DNA from: Paractinoplanes polyasparticus
Lineage (GTDB): Bacteria > Actinomycetota > Actinomycetes > Mycobacteriales > Micromonosporaceae
Assembly (NCBI RefSeq): GCF_019710575.1
Contig: NZ_JAHWFK010000049.1
Coordinates: 30,775 to 94,774, forward strand
DNA: 64,000 nucleotides
Direction: 5' to 3'
Part shown: positions 25,318 to 32,188 of the stretch, piece after piece
How positions within the stretch are numbered: the first letter of the stretch is position 1
How the letters are laid out: the number at the start of each line of letters is the position of its first letter
Translations under genes and position numbers: made by a program
The notes under the pieces: model-generated
What the model was told of the DNA's origin: nothing
What the model saw: the letters and a program-made list of their open reading frames with translations, nothing else
Databases searched by the model: none

Positions 25318-26571
25318 TCAGGCCGGGTTGTTCGCGTGGGTGAGCGTCTCCCAGGCGACGAACAGGTTGTTCGTCCCCTGCGGGCGGCGCGACTCGGTGT
25401 AGGTGCGGCTGTTGGTCATCCCGATGCCGAGCCGGTTGGCGAGCGCGTTGTACGCCACCTCGCTCACCGGTCCGAGCCCCTTGACCACGGATCCGCCGCA
25501 GATGTTCGAAGGGATCGCCGTGCCGTTCTCGAACTTGGTGTGGAAGCCCAGCCCGTGCCGCATCCGCTCGGAAAGCGACGGCCACAGGTCGACGCCCTGG
25601 ATGCGGGTGGTCTCGGCCACGTGGCTGATCGCGGAGAGTCCGTAGCCGGTGTGCACGAAGTCGCGGCACGTCTCCTGGGACAGGCCGTCGACGAACGTGC
25701 TCTGGCCCTGCCAGTAGCTGATCAGCTCGGCCCGGGTGTCCACGCTGCCGACCGGCGGGTACCTGGGCTGGCTGCCGTCGGCCGCGATGTAGACGTACGC
25801 CGCCGCGCGCGCCTGGAAGCGGCCGATGGCCCGGTCGTAACTGGCCTTGTCGTCGAGGTGGACGGCGATGCCGACAGCCGCCTCCATCATCGACAGCTCC
25901 CAGTTGCCGTTGCTGCTGCTGCCGGCGATGACGACGGGCAGATAGACGGTGCGCAGCATGGTGGCGAACCGGGCCTGGTTGGGCCAGGCGCCGTACGCGT
26001 GCTTGATGATCTCGGCCGCGCGCGGCCACACCGAGCCGGCCCAGCCGGTCTGCAGCGGGGCGTTGCTGTTGGTGTGCGACCGGATGGTGGCCGACCAGGC
26101 GTCCATCAACGCGATCGACTTCTGGGCATAGGCCGCGTTGCCCGTGAAATACCACATCAGAGCGTCCGTGTACGCGGCGATTGCGTCCTCGCGCTCGTCG
26201 GTGCACCCGTTGTTCGGGTTGGAGTAGGAGCCGCACTCGACCGTGGCCCGTGGGGCGGGCGTACGGGAGAGGGACGCGTACCGGCTGGCCGCCATCTGGT
26301 TGTACGCGGCCGTCCAGGGCTGCGCGCCTTCGCTGATCTTGGTCTTGACGAAGTCGAGCTGACCGCGGCTGACCAGGACGCCGGGATGGGTGAACGTGGC
26401 GGGGGCGGCGTGGGTGGAGGCTCCGTCGGCGGCGGTTCTTGCGGCGGCGGTTCTGGCGGCAGCGTTGGCGGCCGCTTCGGTGGCGGCGTCGGCAGTGGCC
26501 AGGCGTACGCCGAGGGTGGCGGTCGCCGCGGTCAGTGCCGTGAACGCGGCCAGGAGTGCGCGTCTGCGCAT
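25318..26571 (-). CDS. Secreted alginate-lyase-fold protein
   Basis: 417-residue exported protein. After a signal peptide (RRRALLAAFTALTAATATLG) and an Ala-rich linker comes the alpha/alpha-barrel typical of the Alginate_lyase family (PF05426, PL5-like): HPGVLVSRGQLDFVKTKI, NNGCTDEREDAIAAYTDALM, QTGWAGSVWPRAAEIIKHAY and NGNWELSMMEAAVGIAVHL. The NxxWE and WxR/H motifs supply the usual active-site Asn, His and Arg. Substrate specificity is not clear, since actinomycete members may act on plant or fungal polymers. It is the first gene of a two-gene operon, and its ribosome site sits in a perfect inverted repeat. Confidence 0.85.
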   Translation of the reverse strand: MRRRALLAAFTALTAATATLGVRLATADAATEAAANAAARTAAARTAADGASTHAAPATFTHPGVLVSRGQLDFVKTKISEGAQPWTAAYNQMAASRYASLSRTPAPRATVECGSYSNPNNGCTDEREDAIAAYTDALMWYFTGNAAYAQKSIALMDAWSATIRSHTNSNAPLQTGWAGSVWPRAAEIIKHAYGAWPNQARFATMLRTVYLPVVIAGSSSNGNWELSMMEAAVGIAVHLDDKASYDRAIGRFQARAAAYVYIAADGSQPRYPPVGSVDTRAELISYWQGQSTFVDGLSQETCRDFVHTGYGLSAISHVAETTRIQGVDLWPSLSERMRHGLGFHTKFENGTAIPSNICGGSVVKGLGPVSEVAYNALANRLGIGMTNSRTYTESRRPQGTNNLFVAWETLTHANNPA

Positions 26572-26573
26572 GG

Positions 26574-26637
26574 GGATCTCCCGGGGTGGGGATGGGGAAC
26601 CGGAAAGGTAGTTAACAGTTCCCACCCCGGGAGATCC
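26574..26637 (-). promoter_or_regulatory. Perfect 17-bp inverted repeat over the ribosome site of the alginate-lyase operon
   Basis: GGATCTCCCGGGGTGGG at 26574-26590 is repeated as its exact reverse complement at 26621-26637, 30 bases apart. On the coding (minus) strand the downstream arm contains the GGGAG ribosome site three bases before ATG 26571. If transcribed whole, the stem would hide the ribosome site. As DNA the arms could be paired operator sites; a TTGACC hexamer at 26644-26639 might be a -35 box that would place one arm in the promoter spacer. Confidence 0.7.
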
Positions 26638-26691
26638 TGGTCAAGAAGATATCGACCGACTTAAGTGTCTCTTAAGGATTTCTTTTACGGC

Positions 26692-27573
26692 TTACTTGAA
26701 GTAGTGACCGACCGCGAGATCGTCGATCAGCGTCGGACCGACGGGCCTCCACCCCAGGCGTTCGCGGGTCAGCGCGTTCGAGGCCGGGCTGTCGGACGCG
26801 AACATCGGCCCGATCCAGCCCAGGTCCTCCGGGGTGGCCGGCGCCGCGGGCACACCCAGGCCGCGTCCGATCGCCTCGGCGATCTCGCGCCCGGTGACGG
26901 CCTCCTCGGCCACGGCGTGCAGGATCACCGGTTCGGCCGTCGCCTGCTCGACGGCCAGCCGGAACAGGGTGGCCGCGTCGTCCCGGTGCACAGCCGTCCA
27001 GCGGTTCTCCCCGGCGCCGATGTAGCCGGCCGAGCCGCGCTCGCGGGCGAACTTGATCAGGGCGGGGACGAAGCCCTGATCGCCCTCGCCGTGCACGGTC
27101 GGGGCCAGGCGCACGACGATCGGCTTCACCTGCCGGTCGGCCAGAGCCAGAGCGGCAGCGGCCGACTGCTGACGCGGGTGGGCGGTGGCCGGGTCGGCGA
27201 TGTCGCGCTCGGTGGCAACGCGCCCCGGAACCAGGCCGAGCGTGCCCGAGGCGATCGCGAACGGCCGCCCGCTGCCCGCCAGGGCGTCACCGATCGCGTC
27301 GATGGCAGCGCGGTCCTTGCGCAGCGACTCGTCGAACGCGCCGAAGTCGTGCACGAAGGCCAGATGGATGACGGCGTCGCTGTTACGTGCGCCCTCCTGC
27401 AGGACGTCGAGCGTGTCGAGGTCGCCCCGCAGAACCTGGGCCCCCGCCGCGGCGACGCGCCGGGCCGAGTCGTCCGAGCGGGCCAGGCCGATGACCTCGT
27501 GGCCGTTCTTCAGTAGTTCCGGAACGACGGCAGAGCCGATCCACCCGGAAGCGCCGGTGACGAATATGCGCAT
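26692..27573 (-). CDS. NAD(P)-dependent epimerase/reductase-like protein (atypical SDR)
   Basis: 293-residue Rossmann protein with the dinucleotide motif VTGASGWIGSAVVPELL and an Asp-containing loop (GDLDTLD). The extended-SDR YxxxK pair is not obvious; where it should be the sequence reads ATAHPRQQSAAAALALADR, as in atypical SDRs that bind NADPH without classical catalysis. ATG 27573 follows a short spacer. It diverges from a TetR gene and carries three operator-like repeats in the promoter, so it is very likely that regulator's target. Substrate unknown. Confidence 0.85.
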   Translation of the reverse strand: MRIFVTGASGWIGSAVVPELLKNGHEVIGLARSDDSARRVAAAGAQVLRGDLDTLDVLQEGARNSDAVIHLAFVHDFGAFDESLRKDRAAIDAIGDALAGSGRPFAIASGTLGLVPGRVATERDIADPATAHPRQQSAAAALALADRQVKPIVVRLAPTVHGEGDQGFVPALIKFARERGSAGYIGAGENRWTAVHRDDAATLFRLAVEQATAEPVILHAVAEEAVTGREIAEAIGRGLGVPAAPATPEDLGWIGPMFASDSPASNALTRERLGWRPVGPTLIDDLAVGHYFK

Positions 27574-27591
27574 GACAGGCCTTCTTTCGCT

Positions 27592-27676
27592 TGATGTCAG
27601 TCGCTGTCATGAACCTAGCACGCTGATGTCAGCCGCTGTCATCAAGTTAGCCGAGTGATGTCAGGAACTGTCTTCG
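27592..27676. promoter_or_regulatory. Three phased TetR-type operators between the reductase and TetR genes
   Basis: TGATGTCAG, a 3-base spacer and CTGTCATSA form near-perfect 21-bp dyads at 27592-27612 and 27624-27644. A third copy with a weaker right half (CTGTCTTCG) is at 27656-27676. Starts are exactly 32 bp apart, about three helical turns, so bound dimers would lie on one face of the DNA. The third copy ends 14 bases before the TetR start codon, suggesting repression of both divergent genes. Confidence 0.75.
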
Positions 27677-27690
27677 CCTACGATGGGAGC

Positions 27691-28656
27691 ATGGGTCGCT
27701 GGGAGCCGAACGCGCAGTCCCGCCTCCGCCAGGCGGCCATGGACCTGTACGCCGAGCGAGGCTTCGACCAGACGACGGTGGCCGAGATCGCCGAACGTGC
27801 CGGCCTCACCGAGCGCACGTTCTTCCGCCACTTCACCGACAAGCGCGAGGTCCTCTTCGCCGGCTCCGAACGCCTGCACGAAATGCTCGTCGAGTCAGTG
27901 GCCACGTCATCCCTGCTCCCAACCGCTCCGGCAGCGGCTGAGCCCGCCGCCAATTCGCCCGCTGATGCTGTGCCTGGCAGCGCTGTGTCCGGCGGCACGT
28001 CGCCTGGCGGGGCTGCGTCGACGGACGGTGCGTCCAGGGATGCTGTGCCTGAGGGTGCTGCGTTGGGAGGCTCTGTATCTGGCGGCGCTGCGTCCAGGGA
28101 TGCTGTATCTGGCGGCGCTGCGTCCAGGGATGCTGTATCTGGCGGCGCTGCGTTGGGAGACTCTGTATCTGGTGGCCCTGCGTCGGGAGACGCTGTGTTT
28201 CGAGGCTCCGCGTCGGGGGCCGTTCGGCCTGGCGGCGCTATGTCTGCGGTCGAGTCGCCGGGCCCTGACTCTGTGGTCGTGTCCCCGGGGGTAGCTTTCT
28301 CGGTTCACCCTGTGTGGCCGTCTGCACTGGCACCGGTGGCTATGGCGTTCGAGGCGGCCGCCGCTGACTATTTTCCGCCGGTCGAATACTCGCGGCAGCG
28401 CCAGCGGGTGATCGACGCCAATCCACCCCTGCAGGAACGCGAGCTGGCCAAGCTCGACCGCGTCGCCGCCGCCCTGACCGACACGCTGCGCAGCCGAGGG
28501 GTCGACGACCTGGCTGCCGCGCTCGCCGCCGAGGCCGGGGTGGCCGCATTCAAGGTCGCCTTCACCCGCTGGGTATCCGGCACGGACAACCAACCCCTGG
28601 TTGATCACGTCCGCGAAGCCTTTGCCGGCCTGCGCGCCATGTTGCCGACCGCATAG
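27691..28656 (+). CDS. TetR-family regulator with an internal low-complexity tandem-repeat insert
   Basis: 321 residues against about 190-200 for a normal TetR. The N-terminal HTH (LRQAAMDLYAERGFDQTTVA, then ERAGLTERTFFRHFTDKREV) covers about 10-60. The C-terminal ligand domain resumes at about 212 (WPSALAPVAMAFEAAAADYF) and ends in the usual helices. Between them lie about 120 residues of Gly/Ala/Ser/Val decapeptides of the type GGAASRDAVS, encoded by a 30-bp tandem repeat. ATG 27691 is preferred over 27655 because it begins the HTH helix, although the GGGAG upstream is very close. It likely represses the divergent reductase and itself. Confidence 0.85.
   Translation: MGRWEPNAQSRLRQAAMDLYAERGFDQTTVAEIAERAGLTERTFFRHFTDKREVLFAGSERLHEMLVESVATSSLLPTAPAAAEPAANSPADAVPGSAVSGGTSPGGAASTDGASRDAVPEGAALGGSVSGGAASRDAVSGGAASRDAVSGGAALGDSVSGGPASGDAVFRGSASGAVRPGGAMSAVESPGPDSVVVSPGVAFSVHPVWPSALAPVAMAFEAAAADYFPPVEYSRQRQRVIDANPPLQERELAKLDRVAAALTDTLRSRGVDDLAAALAAEAGVAAFKVAFTRWVSGTDNQPLVDHVREAFAGLRAMLPTA
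27991..28200 (+). repeat. 30-bp in-frame tandem repeat inside the TetR gene
   Basis: Seven consecutive 30-bp registers are recognisable. Those at 28081-28110 and 28111-28140 are identical, and 28021, 28051, 28141 and 28171 are variants sharing GCTGCGT and GCTGTATCT words. Each encodes ten residues of the form GGAASRDAVS, so copy-number change keeps the frame. T-richer codons (ctgtatct) make the region less GC-rich than the flanking gene. It looks like a recent slippage-type expansion. Confidence 0.85.
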
Positions 28657-29212
28657 GCAGTGCCGATCCAGATATTGCGCTAACCACATCGGTTGCGCCG
28701 AGCGCACCGGCTACAACCTAAGCGGCAGTGCCGACCGCGCCTGTGTGCCGACCACGCCGGCCGTGCCAATGATCGCGCCGACCAGGGCGCTCGACCGGCC
28801 ACGCCCATCTACGAGGCCGCCCGGTCGCCCGCCGGCTGCTCGCACTACGCCGGCCAGCTGTGCTCATCGGTTGCGCGCTGCGATCACCGGCCGCGCCTAC
28901 CATGCCGGCCGGGCTGCGCTCATCGGTTGCGCGCTGCGTTCACCGGCCTCGCCGCCTGGCCGCCCCGCCTGGCCGCGCCGACCTACCACACTCACCATGT
29001 CGGCCGCGCCGACCGACTGCGCCGACCGACCATGCCAGCATGTCGGCCGCGCCGACCGCCGATCGGCCGCGCCCACCACGTTGAGCGTGCCCATGACCAG
29101 GCCGACCGCTGCCGCCGCCGCCGGCGGTGGCGCCTACCGCCGCCGGCCTTGGCGCTGACCGCGTCGGTGAGAAGCTGAAACTTCCTCAGGATTTCCGGTA
29201 CATTGCCGGGCC
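28657..29212. other. 556-bp gap with decayed short repeats, no convincing gene
   Basis: The gap between tetR and the FAD dehydrogenase lacks a ribosome site plus codon-biased frame on either strand. It consists of variations on GCCGACC, GGCCGCGCC and CGGTTGCGC. A 31-base element starting GCTCATCGGTTGCGCGCTGC occurs at 28862 and again at 28918 with one mismatch, with a poorer relative near 28686. Open frames on both strands there have Pro/Arg/Cys-rich translations, as expected of non-coding GC-rich DNA. Its origin, an eroded gene or expanded repeats, is unknown. Confidence 0.6.
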
Positions 29213-30883
29213 ATGGACGCAGACGTCATCGTTGTCGGAGCCGGTCTGGCCGGGTTGGCCGCCGCCCACGAGCTCACCACGGCCGGCAAGCGGGTGATCC
29301 TGGTCGATCAGGAGAACGAGGCCAACCTGGGCGGCCAGGCGTTCTGGTCCTTCGGCGGCCTCTTCCTCGTCGACACGCCCGAACAGCGCCGCATGCGTGT
29401 GGCCGACTCGGTCGACCTCGCCTGGAGCGACTGGCAGGGCAGCGCCGCCTTCGATCGGCTTGATGATCAGGACTCCTGGGGGTCGCGCTGGGCGCGGGCG
29501 TATGTCGAGTTCGCCGCCGGTGAGAAGCGGGCCTGGCTGTCGTCGCTCGGCATGTCGTGGCTGCCGACCGTGGGCTGGGCCGAACGTGGCAGCCTGCGGG
29601 CGGACGGGCACGGCAACTCGGTGCCCCGCTTCCACGTCACGTGGGGGACCGGGACCGGGGTGGTCGCGCCGTTCGTGCGGTCGGTCCAGGATGCGGCGGC
29701 TCGCGGGCTGGTGACGTTCCGCTACCGCCACCGGGTCGATGAGCTCGTGGTCGAGAACGGCGCGGTCACCGGCGTACGCGGAAAGGTCCTGGCGCCCTCG
29801 GACGGGGCACGCGGCGAGCCGTCCAGCCGCGAGACCACCGGCGACTTCTCGCTGACGGCGCAGGCGGTCGTGGTGGCCTCGGGCGGTATCGGCGGAAACC
29901 ACGACCTGGTACGAAAGTACTGGCCCGAAAGTCTGGGCACGGCCCCTCGGCACATGATCACCGGCGTGCCCGCGTACGTCGACGGCCGCCTGCTTCAGAT
30001 CTCGGCCGACGCCGGTGCGCGGCTGGTCAACCGCGACCGCATGTGGCACTACACCGAGGGCATCCAGAACTGGGATCCGATCTGGCCGGCCCACGGCATC
30101 CGCATCCTGCCCGCGCCGTCGTCGATGTGGTTCGACGCGCTGGGCCGGCGGCTGCCCGCACCCTGCTTCCCCGGCTACGACACGATGAGCACGCTGCGCC
30201 ACCTGCGCACGACCCCGGACATCGCCCGGTACGACCACAGTTGGTTCATCCTCACCCAGAAGATCATCGAGAAGGAGTTCGCTCTCTCCGGCTCGGAGCA
30301 GAACCCCGACATCACCGCGAACGACAAGAGGGCGTTCCTCCGCGAACGCATCCTGGGCAAGGGAGCTCCCGCCCCGGTGGAGGCCTTCAAGCGCAAGGGC
30401 GCCGACTTCGTGGTCGCCTCCACGCTGGACGACCTGGTGGCCGGCATGAACAAGCTGACCGATGAGCCTCTGCTGGACGCGGCCCACCTGCGCACGCAGA
30501 TCGAGTCACGGGACCGCCAGATCGGCCACCCGTACGCCAAGGACGCTCAGATCCAGGGAATCCACAACTCCCGCCGCTACCTGGGCGACCGCATCGGCCG
30601 GACAGCGGCGCCCCACCGGATCCTCGACCCCACCGCCGGCCCCCTGATCGGCGTCAAGCTGCACATCCTGACCCGCAAGACCCTGGGCGGGATCCAGACC
30701 GACCTGGACTCGCGAGCTCTCGCGGCCGACGGCTCTCCCATCCCCGGCCTGTACGCAGCGGGCGAGGTGGCCGGATTCGGTGGCGGCGGTGTGCACGGCT
30801 ACAACGCCTTGGAGGGCACCTTCCTCGGTGGTTGCCTCTTCAGCGGCCGTGCCGCGGGCCGCCACCTGTCCCAGACCCTCTGA
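29213..30883 (+). CDS. FAD-binding dehydrogenase (fumarate reductase/KstD-like flavoprotein)
   Basis: 556-residue flavoprotein with N-terminal FAD motif VIVVGAGLAGLAAAHELTTA and VILVDQENEANLGGQ, a second nucleotide-binding strand AQAVVVASGGIGGNH at about 220-235, and a C-terminal FAD segment PGLYAAGEVAGFGGGGVHGY. Length and the LGGQAFWSFGGLF element match the FAD-binding dehydrogenases related to 3-ketosteroid dehydrogenase and soluble fumarate reductases. The natural substrate cannot be assigned. It starts at ATG 29213 with only a weak ribosome site and stands alone between a repeat-filled gap and an opposite-strand gene. Confidence 0.88.
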   Translation: MDADVIVVGAGLAGLAAAHELTTAGKRVILVDQENEANLGGQAFWSFGGLFLVDTPEQRRMRVADSVDLAWSDWQGSAAFDRLDDQDSWGSRWARAYVEFAAGEKRAWLSSLGMSWLPTVGWAERGSLRADGHGNSVPRFHVTWGTGTGVVAPFVRSVQDAAARGLVTFRYRHRVDELVVENGAVTGVRGKVLAPSDGARGEPSSRETTGDFSLTAQAVVVASGGIGGNHDLVRKYWPESLGTAPRHMITGVPAYVDGRLLQISADAGARLVNRDRMWHYTEGIQNWDPIWPAHGIRILPAPSSMWFDALGRRLPAPCFPGYDTMSTLRHLRTTPDIARYDHSWFILTQKIIEKEFALSGSEQNPDITANDKRAFLRERILGKGAPAPVEAFKRKGADFVVASTLDDLVAGMNKLTDEPLLDAAHLRTQIESRDRQIGHPYAKDAQIQGIHNSRRYLGDRIGRTAAPHRILDPTAGPLIGVKLHILTRKTLGGIQTDLDSRALAADGSPIPGLYAAGEVAGFGGGGVHGYNALEGTFLGGCLFSGRAAGRHLSQTL

Positions 30884-30907
30884 CGCCCGGCAGCACAGGT
30901 CGACGGC

Positions 30908-31921
30908 TCAGGGGAGGGACCAGCGTTGGCTCGCCGAGCCTGTGCAGGTGCTGACCGTGACGCCGGTGCCGGAGCGGCGGCCGGCTGAGGGGTCGGTCAG
31001 GCAGGTGCTGGTGGCGACGTTGATCAGGCGTTGGTTGGAGATCCGCCACTGGGCGGGGGTGCGGCCGTCGCAGCTGACGATCTCGACGGTGTTGTCGCCC
31101 ACGGCCAGGGCGCACTTGCCCTGGACCCGCAGGGTGCCGTCGGTGGCCAGCGTCCACGTCTGGGCCACCGTGTTGTTGCAGTCGTAGACCTGGATGTGGT
31201 TGCCGTCGACGGCGATCGCGCCGTTCAGGTCGAGGCACAGGCCGTTCTGGCCACGGATCACGCCCACGCGGTCGCTCGACGGTCGCTCGGGAGCGACACC
31301 CTGGGGCGCCTTGGGCGAGGTGGTGGTCTGGTCGCCGGTGGGAGCGGGGACCAGGGAGATCGGCTCACCGGCGGTCGGGCTGCCGGACGGGATGCTCGTT
31401 GCGGTGGTGGCCGGCGTCGAAGGGCTGCCGGTAGGGGAGGTCGTGGGCCCGGTGGGGCTTCCGGTCCGGGTGCCCGCGCCGGGGCGGCCGGCCGCCGGAA
31501 CGGACGTGCCGGGGACCGGCGAGCCGGCGGCGCTCGTCGGTAGCGGGGCGGTTGCCGCCGGGAGCGGCCCACCGGGCAGGCCGGTGGTCACTGCCGGGCG
31601 TACGTCGTCGCGCAGCGCCGCATAGCCGGCGGCTGCGGCCCCGAGCACGACCAGCGCGGCCGTGCCGGCCAGGACGACCAGCCGGCGGCGGTTGCTGCGG
31701 GCCGGGGTCGTCGCGGCGGCGTGCTTGCGGCGGAACGGCAGGTGCAGGATCGCGGTGGGCGCCTCGGCGTTGTCGGGGGCCTGCTGGTCCCGTACGGCAG
31801 AAGGGTTAGCCGCAGGCCAGGTCTGGGCCGAGTCGTCGTCGAGCGCGCCGGGATCGCGCAGCACGAAGGGCCGCACGAGCAGGGGATCCCGCTCGTCGCC
31901 GTGGTCGCCGTCCGTCGTCAC
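30908..31921 (-). CDS. Membrane-anchored ricin-type lectin protein
   Basis: 337 residues: cytosolic acidic N-terminal part (about 1-78), a basic stop region (RSNRRR), one membrane helix (LVVLAGTAALVVLGAAAAGYAAL), an extracellular Pro/Thr/Gly/Ser-rich stalk at about 110-215, and a C-terminal ricin-B (CBM13) domain with QTWTLATDG, AQWRISNQ and QRWSLP. There is no catalytic domain. It probably displays a sugar-binding module on the cell surface; the ligand is unknown. It diverges from the S33 peptidase gene. Confidence 0.85.
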   Translation of the reverse strand: MTTDGDHGDERDPLLVRPFVLRDPGALDDDSAQTWPAANPSAVRDQQAPDNAEAPTAILHLPFRRKHAAATTPARSNRRRLVVLAGTAALVVLGAAAAGYAALRDDVRPAVTTGLPGGPLPAATAPLPTSAAGSPVPGTSVPAAGRPGAGTRTGSPTGPTTSPTGSPSTPATTATSIPSGSPTAGEPISLVPAPTGDQTTTSPKAPQGVAPERPSSDRVGVIRGQNGLCLDLNGAIAVDGNHIQVYDCNNTVAQTWTLATDGTLRVQGKCALAVGDNTVEIVSCDGRTPAQWRISNQRLINVATSTCLTDPSAGRRSGTGVTVSTCTGSASQRWSLP

Positions 31922-32188
31922 AATTCACCCGCCGCCATCGAGCTGCCAAGAGACGATCGGCGGTCCAAGCTACCCGCGGAGATCACGATCTCGCCGCCTC
32001 CCGAAGATCCGACTTTCCGCCCGTTGTGGCCGATCAGGCAGGGAACGCCCAGCTTCCGTCGGCTTGGCGACAGTCGATCGTGCGGCAACCTTCATGCTCC
32101 ACAGCAGAGAACCGAGATGATCTCGCGTGAACCTACCGTCTTGATCATCCGGGCGCGACTCAGGCACCGGCGACCAGTAGAGGTTCCC
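31922..32188. other. 267-bp divergent promoter region
   Basis: The gap separates the lectin protein (minus strand) from the S33 peptidase (plus strand). It contains a small dyad GAGATC (31979-31984) and GATCTC (31987-31992), and is less GC-rich than coding DNA near 32075-32150. No clear -10/-35 pair can be claimed. It probably holds both promoters. Confidence 0.4.

Noticed and set aside
26645..26690. CTTAAG-containing dyad as a terminator for the reductase gene
   Set aside because: The stem is only six AT-rich pairs and would be unstable; more likely part of an AT-rich promoter.
28081..28200. Possible CRISPR-like regular 30-bp repeats
   Set aside because: The repeats are contiguous with no spacers, are in frame inside a TetR gene, and no cas genes are near.
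28601..29178. Overlapping plus-strand frames of up to 185 codons in the gap after tetR
   Set aside because: Translations are Pro/Arg/Cys-rich and repetitive, with no ribosome site and no actinomycete codon pattern.
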